From Salipiger aestuarii (GTDB lineage Bacteria > Pseudomonadota > Alphaproteobacteria > Rhodobacterales > Rhodobacteraceae): 64,000 nt of DNA. The stretch covers positions 1 to 64,000 of the forward strand of contig NZ_QLMG01000008.1 of assembly GCF_003259905.1 (NCBI RefSeq), read 5' to 3'. The notes under the pieces are model-generated. The model was not told the origin of the DNA. It saw nothing but the letters and a program-made list of their open reading frames with translations, and did not search any database. Every line of letters starts with the position of its first letter. Within the stretch, counting starts at the first letter, position 1. A program made the translations under genes and the position numbers. Below, piece by piece: positions 48,254 to 56,479 of the stretch.

Positions 48254-51235
48254 ATGTTGAGGAAAAAGACCAACGGGGTTGCGAGACGCCCCCAGCGGAC
48301 AAGTATCCTGTCGGACGTGGCCAATGCCTCGGTCGATCGCCGCGCGTTCCTGCGCGGGTCGGGGCTGGCCATCGGCGGCCTTGCCGCCATCGCCGCGACA
48401 GGCGGCACCGTGCAGCAGGCCAGCGCGGCCACCGCGGTTTCGGGAGACATCGAAGTCAGAAAATCCGTCTGCACCCATTGTTCCGTGGGCTGCACCGTCA
48501 TCGCCGAGGTACAGGGCGGTGTCTGGATCGGGCAGGAACCCGGCTGGGACAGCCCGTTCAACCTGGGCGCCCATTGCGCCAAGGGGGCCTCGGTGCGTGA
48601 ACACGCGCACGGCGAACGGCGGCTGAAATACCCGATGAAGAAGGTCGGCGGCGAATGGCAGCGCATCAGCTGGGCGCAGGCCATTGACGAAATCGGCGAC
48701 CAGATGCTGGCGATCCGCGAAGAAAGCGGCCCCGATTCCGTCTACTGGCTGGGCAGCGCCAAGCATTCGAACGAACAGGCCTATCTGTTCCGCAAATTCG
48801 CTGCCTATTGGGGCACCAACAACGTCGACCACCAGGCGCGGATCTGTCATTCGACCACCGTTGCGGGCGTTGCGAACACATGGGGCTACGGCGCCATGAC
48901 CAACAGTTACAACGACATCCACAACAGCCGGTCGATCTTTATCATCGGGGGCAACCCGGCCGAGGCGCATCCGGTGTCGCTTCAGCACGTGCTGAAAGCC
49001 AAGGAACAGAACAACGCACCGCTGATCGTCTGCGATCCGCGATTCACCCGCACCGCGGCGCACGCCGACGAATTTGTGCGGATGCGGCCCGGTTCGGACG
49101 TGGCGCTGGTCTGGGGCATCCTGTGGCATATCCTTGAAAACGGCTGGGAAGATCAGGAATTCATCCGCACCCGCGTCTGGGGCATGGATGACATCCGCAC
49201 CGAGGTCGCCCGCTGGACCCCCGATGAGGTCGAGCGCGTCACCGGCGTGCCGGAATCCCAGCTGCATCGCGTGGCCCGCACGCTGGCCAACAACCGCCCC
49301 GGCACCCTGATCTGGTGCATGGGTGGCACGCAGCACACCAACGGCAACAACAACACCCGCGCCTATTGCATCCTTCAGCTTGCGCTGGGAAACATGGGCA
49401 CCGCGGGTGGCGGCACCAACATCTTCCGCGGCCACGACAACGTGCAGGGCGCGACCGACCTTGGCGTTCTGGCCGACACGCTGCCGGGTTACTACGGCCT
49501 GACGGCGGGCGCCTGGGCGCATTGGGCGCGGGTCTGGGAAGAAGACCTTGACTGGCTCAAGGGCCGCTTTGCCACGATGAAGGGCAAGGATGGCAAGGAC
49601 AAGGCCATGATGGGCCTGTCCGGCATCACCGTGTCGCGCTGGATTGACGGGGTTCTTGAAGCGAAAGAGAACATCGAACAGCCCGACAACACCCGCGCGA
49701 TGGTGTTCTGGGGCCACGCGCCGAACTCGCAGACCCGCCTCAAGGAAATGAAGACGGCGATGGAAAAGCTCGACCTTCTGGTCGTGGTCGATCCGTACCC
49801 GACGGTTTCTGCGGTGATGAACGACCGCACCGATGGCGTGTACCTGCTTCCGGCGGCGACGCAGTTCGAAACGCGCGGCTCGGTCACGGCGTCGAACCGG
49901 TCGCTGCAGTGGCGCGAACAGGTGGTGGACCCGCTGTTCGAATCGCTGCCCGACCACGTCATCATGACCAAGTTCGCGAAAAAGTTCGGCTTTGCCGACC
50001 GGATGCTGCGCAACATCGAGATGGAGGATGACGAGACCCCCAGCGTCGAAAGCATCACCCGCGAATTCAACCGCGGCATGTGGACCATCGGCTACACCGG
50101 GCAAAGCCCGGAGCGCATGAAGATGCACATGCAGAACCAGCACACGTTCGACAAGACCACGCTGCGCGCCAATGGCGGCCCCGCCGACGGCGATTTCTAC
50201 GGCCTGCCCTGGCCCGCCTGGGGCACACCGGAGATGAACCACCCCGGCTCGGCCAACCTGTACGATCTGTCGCTGCCCGTGGCCAAAGGCGGTCTGCCGT
50301 TCCGCGCCCGCTTTGGCGTGGAACGCGACGGGGAAAACCTGCTGGCCGAAGGCACCTACACCGTGGGGTCGGAAATTCAGGATGGTTACCCTGAATTCAC
50401 CATGCAGATGCTGATCGACCTTGGCTGGGACAGCGATCTGACCGCATATGAACGCGGCATGATCGAATATGTGGCCGGCTATCTCGAAGCCCGGCCCGAG
50501 ACCAAAACCGAGGTCGGCGAACAGACGTTGACCGGGCCGTACCCGTCGGACTGGACCGACAAGATCGGCGGCGTCAACTGGAAGACGGACCTGTCCGGCG
50601 GCATCCAGCGGGTGGCAATCCTGCATGGCTGCGCGCCCTACGGCAATGCCAAGGCCCGCTGCGTGGTCTGGACCTTCCCCGACCCGGTGCCCGTTCACCG
50701 CGAGCCGCTTTATACCAGTCGGCGCGATCTGGTGCAGGATTACCCGACCTATGACGACCGCACGTTCTGGCGGGTGCCGACGCTGTACGCGTCGATCCAG
50801 AAGAACGACTTCTCGAAGGACTATCCGATCATCCTTACATCCGGCCGTCTGGTCGAATACGAGGGTGGCGGCGATGAAACCCGGTCCAACCCCTGGCTGG
50901 CCGAGCTTCAGCAGAACATGTTCATCGAGATCAATCCCCGCGACGCCAACAACCTTGGGGTGCGCGACGGTTCCAATGTCTGGGTCGAAGGCCCCGAGGG
51001 CGGCAGGGTTCGCGTCATGGCCATGGTCACCGAACGGGTGGGCGAGGGCGTCGCCTTCATGCCCTTCCACTTCGGCGGCTACATGGAAGGCAAGGACCTG
51101 CGGGACAAATACCCCGATGGCGCCGATCCGATCGTGCTGGGGGAATCCACCAACACGGCGCAGACCTACGGCTATGACTCGGTGACGATGATGCAAGAGA
51201 CCAAAGCGACTCTTTGCAAGATCATGCCAGCGTAA
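48254..51235 (+). CDS. fdhA: Formate dehydrogenase catalytic (alpha) subunit, periplasmic, Cys type
   Basis: 993 residues. A Tat signal (DRRAFLRGSGLAIGGLA, about 28-44) directs it to the periplasm. Cys73, Cys76, Cys80 and Cys108 hold the proximal 4Fe-4S cluster (VCTHCSVGC). The active-site ligand is Cys198 followed by His199 (ARICHSTTVAG), where FDH-N enzymes have selenocysteine. Bis-PGD contacts such as CMGGTQHTNGNNNTR and FRGHDNVQGATDLG are visible. It oxidises formate to CO2 with a Mo- or W-bis-PGD centre. ATG 48254 has GGAGTGAG upstream. It is followed 11 bp later by the beta subunit. Confidence 0.94.
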   Translation: MLRKKTNGVARRPQRTSILSDVANASVDRRAFLRGSGLAIGGLAAIAATGGTVQQASAATAVSGDIEVRKSVCTHCSVGCTVIAEVQGGVWIGQEPGWDSPFNLGAHCAKGASVREHAHGERRLKYPMKKVGGEWQRISWAQAIDEIGDQMLAIREESGPDSVYWLGSAKHSNEQAYLFRKFAAYWGTNNVDHQARICHSTTVAGVANTWGYGAMTNSYNDIHNSRSIFIIGGNPAEAHPVSLQHVLKAKEQNNAPLIVCDPRFTRTAAHADEFVRMRPGSDVALVWGILWHILENGWEDQEFIRTRVWGMDDIRTEVARWTPDEVERVTGVPESQLHRVARTLANNRPGTLIWCMGGTQHTNGNNNTRAYCILQLALGNMGTAGGGTNIFRGHDNVQGATDLGVLADTLPGYYGLTAGAWAHWARVWEEDLDWLKGRFATMKGKDGKDKAMMGLSGITVSRWIDGVLEAKENIEQPDNTRAMVFWGHAPNSQTRLKEMKTAMEKLDLLVVVDPYPTVSAVMNDRTDGVYLLPAATQFETRGSVTASNRSLQWREQVVDPLFESLPDHVIMTKFAKKFGFADRMLRNIEMEDDETPSVESITREFNRGMWTIGYTGQSPERMKMHMQNQHTFDKTTLRANGGPADGDFYGLPWPAWGTPEMNHPGSANLYDLSLPVAKGGLPFRARFGVERDGENLLAEGTYTVGSEIQDGYPEFTMQMLIDLGWDSDLTAYERGMIEYVAGYLEARPETKTEVGEQTLTGPYPSDWTDKIGGVNWKTDLSGGIQRVAILHGCAPYGNAKARCVVWTFPDPVPVHREPLYTSRRDLVQDYPTYDDRTFWRVPTLYASIQKNDFSKDYPIILTSGRLVEYEGGGDETRSNPWLAELQQNMFIEINPRDANNLGVRDGSNVWVEGPEGGRVRVMAMVTERVGEGVAFMPFHFGGYMEGKDLRDKYPDGADPIVLGESTNTAQTYGYDSVTMMQETKATLCKIMPA

Positions 51236-51246
51236 GGAGACCATAT

Positions 51247-51840
51247 ATGGCACGCGCGAAATTTCTCTGCGACGCCGAACGCTGCATCGAATGCAACGCC
51301 TGCGTCACCGCCTGCAAGAACGAACACGAGGTGCCCTGGGGCATCAACCGCCGCCGGGTGGTGACCATCGAAGACGGCAAACCGGGCGAACGCTCGATTT
51401 CCGTCGCCTGCATGCATTGCTCGGATGCGCCCTGCATGGCGGTCTGTCCGGTGGATTGCTTCTACCAGACCGACGAAGGCGTGGTTCTGCATTCCAAGGA
51501 CCTGTGCATCGGCTGCGGCTACTGCTTTTACGCCTGCCCGTTCGGCGCGCCGCAGTACCCGCAGGCGGGCAACTTCGGCTCTCGCGGCAAGATGGACAAA
51601 TGCACCTTCTGCGCCGGTGGCCCCGAGGAAAACGGCTCTGAGGCGGAATTCCGCAAATACGGCCGCAACCGGATCGCCGAGGGCAAGCTGCCGATCTGCG
51701 CCGAGATGTGTTCGACCAAGGCCCTGCTCGCCGGGGACGGCGACATGGTGTCCGCGATCTACCGCGAGCGCGTTGTGGCGCGCGGGTTCGGGTCGGGCGC
51801 CTGGGGCTGGGGCACGGCCTATGAAAAGAAGGCTCCGTAA
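51247..51840 (+). CDS. fdh3B: Formate dehydrogenase iron-sulfur (beta) subunit
   Basis: 197 residues. Four Cys groups: CIECNACVTACKNEH, CMHCSDAPCMAVCPVDC, CIGCGYCFYACPFGAPQYP and CTFCAGG with CAEMCSTKAL, giving four 4Fe-4S clusters that wire the alpha subunit to the membrane subunit. No own export signal is seen, so it probably travels with the alpha subunit through Tat. The strong AAGGAGA before ATG is consistent with high expression. A hairpin follows the stop. Confidence 0.93.
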   Translation: MARAKFLCDAERCIECNACVTACKNEHEVPWGINRRRVVTIEDGKPGERSISVACMHCSDAPCMAVCPVDCFYQTDEGVVLHSKDLCIGCGYCFYACPFGAPQYPQAGNFGSRGKMDKCTFCAGGPEENGSEAEFRKYGRNRIAEGKLPICAEMCSTKALLAGDGDMVSAIYRERVVARGFGSGAWGWGTAYEKKAP

Positions 51841-51851
51841 GCCTTCGACCG

Positions 51852-51870
51852 GGGGGCGTCCGTCGCCCCC
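51852..51870 (+). terminator. Hairpin between the FDH beta and gamma genes
   Basis: GGGGGCG (51852-51858) pairs with CGCCCCC (51864-51870) across TCCGT. No U-run follows, so it is more likely an attenuator or RNA-stability element within the operon. Confidence 0.45.
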
Positions 51871-52007
51871 TGTGCGCCGCGCGACAGGGCGCTATCTGCC
51901 GTATCAGGGCGGCGGCGACACGTCTCGCCGTTGCCGCGAATTTCACAGCGCCGAGGTCCGGCCCACCGGACCCGCGCCGTTCCGAACGACATGCCAGGGA
52001 GCTTCCC

Positions 52008-53231
52008 ATGCTGCGCCATCTGATGGCTCTACTCACCCTTACTCTGCTGGCGTTGCCGATGACGGCACCCGCGCAGACCGACCCGACGTCGGAGGCGCCC
52101 ATCGCCGGCACCAGCGTTGACGATTCCCCCGCGACAAGCACGGGGCGCCAGACGCTGGAAGACATCCTCGCGCGACAGCGCGGCGAAGACCCCGCCAACC
52201 CCGTGCGCAGCCATGACCTTGGCGGCGATGCGTTGCAGGCACCAGGCATGGGGCCGCTGGGGGCGTCGTCGGATTCCGACATCTGGCGTCAGATCCGGTT
52301 CAACGACGGCGACATCCGCAATTCGACGCTGAACCCCAACGGCGACGTGCTGATCCAGACGGGGGGCATGTGGTGGGAAGAGCTGCGCAAGGGGCCGCTG
52401 CGCACCTATGGCGGCTGGCTGCTGCTGGGCACCATTGCCGTGCTCGCGGTGTTCTACCTGATCCGTGGGCGCATCCGCATCGACGGCGGCAAGACCGGCA
52501 CCCTGGTGCTGCGCTTCAAGTTCGTCGAACGCATGGCGCATTGGGTGCTGGCGGGGTCGTTCATCCTGCTCGGCTTTACCGGGCTGTTCACGCTGTTCGG
52601 GCGCAAATACCTGATCCCGGCCTTTGGCCATGAATTCAACTCGGTGCTGCTGACCGGATCGAAGTTCATCCATAACAACGTCAGCTGGGCCTTCATGATC
52701 GCGCTGGCGATGGTGTTCGTGATGTGGGTCTGGCACAATATTCCCGACAAGACCGACATCATCTGGTTCAAGCAGGCCGGCGGCATCATCGGCAACAAGC
52801 ACCCGCCCGCCAGGAAATTCAACGCCGGGCAGAAAATCATCTTCTGGTCGGTGATCGTGCTGGGGGTCTCGGTGTCCGCCTCGGGGATTTCGCTGCTGTT
52901 CCCGTTCGAGCTGCCGCTGTTTTCGCATAGCTTCGATGTGCTGAACGGTTGGGGCGTTCCGGGCTGGTTCGGGTTCGATGCGCTTCCGGTGAACCTTGCC
53001 CCCCAGGAAGAAATGCAGTTCGCGCAGCTGTGGCACGCGATCGTGGCGTTCCTGATGATGGCGGTGATCCTTGGGCATATCTACATCGGCACGCTGGGCA
53101 TGGAAGGCGCCTATGATGCCATGGGCTCGGGGCTTGTGGATGAAAACTGGGCGCACCAGCACCATTCGCTGTGGCTGGAACATCTTCAGGAAGAAAAGCC
53201 GGGCAAGATCCGGCCCGATCCCGCCGAGTAA
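52008..53231 (+). CDS. Formate dehydrogenase cytochrome b (gamma) subunit
   Basis: 407 residues. A signal peptide (LLTLTLLALPMTAPAQ) is followed by about 110 residues of periplasmic extension, then five hydrophobic segments: YGGWLLLGTIAVLAVFYLI, AHWVLAGSFILLGFTGLFTL, NNVSWAFMIALAMVFVMWVW, IFWSVIVLGVSVSASGISLL and LWHAIVAFLMMAVILGHIYI. His residues in MAHW, WHN, LWH and GHIY are candidate haem b and quinone-side ligands. It passes electrons from formate to the quinone pool. An intrinsic terminator follows. Confidence 0.92.
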   Translation: MLRHLMALLTLTLLALPMTAPAQTDPTSEAPIAGTSVDDSPATSTGRQTLEDILARQRGEDPANPVRSHDLGGDALQAPGMGPLGASSDSDIWRQIRFNDGDIRNSTLNPNGDVLIQTGGMWWEELRKGPLRTYGGWLLLGTIAVLAVFYLIRGRIRIDGGKTGTLVLRFKFVERMAHWVLAGSFILLGFTGLFTLFGRKYLIPAFGHEFNSVLLTGSKFIHNNVSWAFMIALAMVFVMWVWHNIPDKTDIIWFKQAGGIIGNKHPPARKFNAGQKIIFWSVIVLGVSVSASGISLLFPFELPLFSHSFDVLNGWGVPGWFGFDALPVNLAPQEEMQFAQLWHAIVAFLMMAVILGHIYIGTLGMEGAYDAMGSGLVDENWAHQHHSLWLEHLQEEKPGKIRPDPAE

Positions 53232-53245
53232 CCCGCGACGCCTCG

Positions 53246-53269
53246 GAAAGGCCCCGGCGCGGGCCTTTC
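53246..53269 (+). terminator. Terminator of the formate dehydrogenase operon
   Basis: GAAAGGCCC (53246-53254) pairs with GGGCCTTTC (53261-53269) around a 6-base loop, just after the gamma-subunit stop. The T-run is short (TTT). The small gene that follows has its own ribosome site. Confidence 0.7.
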
Positions 53270-53313
53270 GCCACGCCCCACAACGACTATGTCCCCTCAA
53301 GGAGGGTGTTTTC

Positions 53314-53439
53314 ATGAAAGCCATGCTCAGCGGGTTCGCCGCCATCGTCATCATCGGCGTCGGCGCGTATTTCACGCTTGAATCGCTGGGGTTCTCCTCG
53401 CAAGAGGTGTATTCCAGCCCGAACGCAAGGGTCGACTGA
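53314..53439 (+). CDS. Single-pass small membrane protein (41 aa)
   Basis: 41 residues: MKAMLSGFAAIVIIGVGAYF, then TLESLGFSSQEVYSS and a short polar end. One transmembrane helix and no more. A very strong AAGGAGGG lies 8 bases before the ATG, so translation is likely. It sits between the FDH terminator and the response-regulator gene. Similar small proteins occur at the end of FDH3 operons. A role in stabilising the membrane complex is possible but not shown. Confidence 0.75.
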   Translation: MKAMLSGFAAIVIIGVGAYFTLESLGFSSQEVYSSPNARVD

Positions 53440-53452
53440 CACGAAGGCGGCG

Positions 53453-54793
53453 ATGACCGACAAGGACGATTACGGCGGGAAACTGGGCGGCGCGTCGATC
53501 CTTGTGGTCGATGACGAACCGGGAATGCGCAATTTCCTGACCAAGATCCTTGGGCCGCGAGTCAAGCGCGTCGAACAGGCGGCATCCCCCGGCGAGGCGT
53601 CGCGCAAGCTGGATGACAGCCATTTCGACCTTGTGATCGTTGACAATGTCATGCCCGGACGCACCGGATTGCAATGGCTTGAGGAACAGCGCCGCATGGG
53701 GCTGTTCGCCGAAACCATCCTGATGACCGCCTATGCGGATCTGGACACCGTGATTGCCGCGCTGCGGGTCGGGGTCGGGGATTTCGTGCTGAAACCGTTT
53801 CGTGCCAATCAGATCCTCGGGGCGGCGGCGCGGGCGCTCGACCGGCGCGTGCTGCGGCGCGACAACACGCTGTTGCGGCGCGAATTGCACGCGGGCGGCA
53901 GCGGCGCGGGCAAGCTGCTGGGCCGATCCGATGCCATGGCGGCGGTGCGCGCGATGCTGGCAAAGCTCGCCCCCTTGCCGACGCCGGTTCTGCTCACGGG
54001 CGCCAGCGGCACGGGCAAGGAACTGGCCGCGCGCCACCTGCATCGGCTTTCGGCGCGGTGCGACAAGCCGTTCGTGGCGGTCAACTGCGCCGCCATCGCA
54101 CCCGACCGCATCGTGCCCGAACTGTTCGGCACGGTCGAAGGACGCGACCGCCCCGCGCCGGGACTGTTGCTGCTGGCCGACGGCGGCACGCTGTTTCTGG
54201 ACGAGGTGGCGCAGATGCCCGAACCGCTTCAGGCGGCGCTGCTGCGCGTGCTCGAAGACCTGCGCCTGCGCCCCGAGGGCGGCGAACGCGAGATCCCGCT
54301 TGACCTGCGCTTTGTCTTTGCCACCAACGCCGATTTGCCCGCCGCGGTCGAGGCCGGGACCTTCCGCGCCGATCTTTATCACCGCATCAACGTGATGCGC
54401 ATCGAAATGCCCGCGCTGCGGGATCGGTCCGAAGACATCGTCGATCTTGCGGCGCTGTTCCTGTCGCAGTTTCAGGCGTCATTGGGGATGTCGGGTCTGG
54501 AGCTGAACGAGGAAACGCTGCTGAAGCTGCGCCGCTACGACTGGCCCGGCAATGTGCGCGAATTGAAGAACCTGATCGAACGCTCGGTGATCCTGGGGGA
54601 ATTTCCCGATGAATTCGCCGGGCAGGGCAGCGTGACCGGCGTGCAGGCCATCGAAAGCCTGGATCTGGTGATGCAGCGCCACATCATGCATATCCTGGCG
54701 CAATGCAAGGGCAACCGGGCCGAGGCCGCCCGCCGCCTTGGTGTGTCGCGCAAGACCGTTGATCGCAAGATGGCGCTCTGGTCGCAGGACTAG
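53453..54793 (+). CDS. NtrC-family response regulator lacking GAFTGA
   Basis: 446 residues. Receiver domain with ILVVDDEPGM, phosphoacceptor Asp at about 64 (VIVDNVMPG), LMTAYADL and VLKPF. AAA+ domain with Walker A LLTGASGTGKELAARHLHRL, Walker B GGTLFLDEVAQMPE and a C-terminal Fis-type HTH (NRAEAARRLGVSRKTVDRKM). Where sigma-54 activators have GAFTGA, this protein reads LFGTVEGRDRPAPGLLLLAD, so the contact loop is missing. It may regulate a sigma-70-type promoter, like Rhodobacter HupR and NtrC. The first ATG with a purine-rich AAGGCGG upstream is at 53453. Confidence 0.9.
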   Translation: MTDKDDYGGKLGGASILVVDDEPGMRNFLTKILGPRVKRVEQAASPGEASRKLDDSHFDLVIVDNVMPGRTGLQWLEEQRRMGLFAETILMTAYADLDTVIAALRVGVGDFVLKPFRANQILGAAARALDRRVLRRDNTLLRRELHAGGSGAGKLLGRSDAMAAVRAMLAKLAPLPTPVLLTGASGTGKELAARHLHRLSARCDKPFVAVNCAAIAPDRIVPELFGTVEGRDRPAPGLLLLADGGTLFLDEVAQMPEPLQAALLRVLEDLRLRPEGGEREIPLDLRFVFATNADLPAAVEAGTFRADLYHRINVMRIEMPALRDRSEDIVDLAALFLSQFQASLGMSGLELNEETLLKLRRYDWPGNVRELKNLIERSVILGEFPDEFAGQGSVTGVQAIESLDLVMQRHIMHILAQCKGNRAEAARRLGVSRKTVDRKMALWSQD

Positions 54794-54827
54794 CACTCGG
54801 CCGCTGTCGCGGATGATGTCGCGCGCG

Positions 54828-55553
54828 TCACCGCCGGGTCAGGCGCCGTTCAAGCTGTACCAGCGCGTCATGAATCAGCACGGCGAACAGCCCGACGACA
54901 AGCCCGCCTTGCACCACATAGGCGGTGTTGCTGGTCAGAAGCCCGGCGATAATCACCTCGCCCAGCGTGCGCGCCGCGACGGTCGACCCGATGGTCGCGG
55001 TGCCAAGCGCGATCACCACCGACAGCCGGACGCCGGCAAGGATCACCGGCAACGCCAGCGGAATCTCGACCCGCCGCAGCTGACGCCAGCGGCTGAACCC
55101 CATGCCCCGCGCGGCGTCGAGCGTTGCCGGAGGCAGGGCGGTCAGACCGGCCATGGCGTTTTCGAAGATCGGCAGCAGCCCGTACAGAAACAGCGCCACC
55201 AGCGTCGGACCCGCGCCAAAGCCCATGACCGGCACGGCCAGCGCCAGCACCGCGACGGGCGGAAAGGTTTGGCCCAGGTTGGTGACGGTGCGCGCCAGCG
55301 GGCGGAACGCCGCGCCGAAGGGCCGCGTCACCAGCACCGCAAGCGTCACCGCCACCGCCGTCGCGGCAAGCGACGACAGCGCGACCAGGCCCAGATGGCT
55401 GAGCGACAGCGACAGCAGCGAGGCGCGTTCATAGATCACCGGACCGTCCGGGGGGGCGAGCGGCGCCAGCAGGGGCGTCGCCAGTTCCGGGCGCAGCACC
55501 AGCGTCAGCAACAGCACGACCAGCCCGGCGCGAAGCAGTGTCGCGGCTTTCAT
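54828..55553 (-). CDS. Osmoprotectant ABC transporter permease (YehW-like)
   Basis: 241 residues with six hydrophobic segments and the EAA-like loop DAARGMGFSRWRQLRRVEIPLALPVILAGVR. It resembles the OpuCB/YehW permeases that import betaine-like osmolytes. It is the last gene of a four-gene minus-strand operon (binding protein, YehY-like permease, ATPase, this permease) and overlaps the ATPase gene by 4 bp. Convergent with the response-regulator gene, 34 bp apart. Confidence 0.87.
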   Translation of the reverse strand: MKAATLLRAGLVVLLLTLVLRPELATPLLAPLAPPDGPVIYERASLLSLSLSHLGLVALSSLAATAVAVTLAVLVTRPFGAAFRPLARTVTNLGQTFPPVAVLALAVPVMGFGAGPTLVALFLYGLLPIFENAMAGLTALPPATLDAARGMGFSRWRQLRRVEIPLALPVILAGVRLSVVIALGTATIGSTVAARTLGEVIIAGLLTSNTAYVVQGGLVVGLFAVLIHDALVQLERRLTRR

Positions 55554-56479
55554 CCGTGGCCCCCGACGCGCGCGCGGATGGCATCCAGCGTGACATGTGC
55601 AGGCGACGCGCCGACCACCGGCAACGCGCTGCGCCCGGTCCAAAGACAGGCGGACAGCGCGTCGCGCAGGGTGGCATCGGCGGGAAGGGGAGGGCCGTCG
55701 GCGGCTCCGTCCTCGGCGATTTCGGTCACGGGGATCAGCGACAGTAGGCGCAGCGGTCGGTCGGCCTCTCCGACCATTTCCGCGACAAACGGCGTGGCGG
55801 GGGTGGCGATGATGTCCGCGGGGGGGCCGTGTTGCACCAGCTTGCCCGCATCCATCACCGCGATACGGTCGGCAAGGCGGATCGCTTCTTCCATGTCGTG
55901 GGTGACAAGCATGATCGTGGACCCCAGCGCGCGCTGAATGCGCCGCAGATCGTCCTGCGCACGGGCGCGAATGATCGGATCGAGCGCGCCGAAGGGTTCG
56001 TCCATCAGCAACAGATCGGGGCGCGAGGCCAGCGCGCGGGCCACCCCGACACGCTGTTGCTGACCCCCCGACAGGTCCGACGGATAACGGTCGCGAAACT
56101 CGTCGGGGGCCATCGAGAACAGATCCAGCAATTCGTCGACGCGGGCGCGGATCTTGTCCGGCGACCAGCCCAGCAACTGCGGCACCGCGCCGATGTTGCG
56201 CGCCACGCTGTGGTGGGGAAACAGCCCATGACCCTGGATCGCATAGCCGATCCGGCGGCGCAGCAGGTGCGGCTTGATCGCGCTGGTCGGGGTGCCGTTG
56301 ATGCGGACCTCGCCTTTGCTGGGCTCGACCAGTCGGTTTATCATCCGCAACAGGGTGGTCTTGCCGGACCCGGAGGTGCCGACAATGGCGGTGATGGTCC
56401 CGGTCTGCGCGGTCATCGACACGGCGTCCACGGCGGTGGTGTCGCCGTAGCGTTTTGTTATGCCGTCAATTTCTATCAT
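55550..56479 (-). CDS. Osmoprotectant ABC transporter ATP-binding protein (YehX/OpuCA-like)
   Basis: 309 residues. Walker A is VGTSGSGKTTLL, Q-loop YAIQGHGLFPHHSVARNI, signature LSGGQQQRVGVARALA, Walker B LLLMDEPFGALDP, switch His VTHDMEEA. The C-terminal 70 residues look like a partial CBS region, which in OpuA-type ATPases senses ionic strength. It overlaps both permease genes by 4 bp, so all subunits of the transporter are made together. Confidence 0.9.
   Translation of the reverse strand: MIEIDGITKRYGDTTAVDAVSMTAQTGTITAIVGTSGSGKTTLLRMINRLVEPSKGEVRINGTPTSAIKPHLLRRRIGYAIQGHGLFPHHSVARNIGAVPQLLGWSPDKIRARVDELLDLFSMAPDEFRDRYPSDLSGGQQQRVGVARALASRPDLLLMDEPFGALDPIIRARAQDDLRRIQRALGSTIMLVTHDMEEAIRLADRIAVMDAGKLVQHGPPADIIATPATPFVAEMVGEADRPLRLLSLIPVTEIAEDGAADGPPLPADATLRDALSACLWTGRSALPVVGASPAHVTLDAIRARVGGHG

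Noticed and set aside
48845-48850. Possible selenocysteine at the FDH active site
   Set aside because: The codon is TGT (Cys198), not TGA, so no recoding is needed.
48104-51253. A 1049-codon open frame antisense to fdhA
   Set aside because: High GC makes long antisense frames common. Its product is rich in His, Arg and Gly with no domain, whereas the sense frame is an unmistakable FDH subunit.
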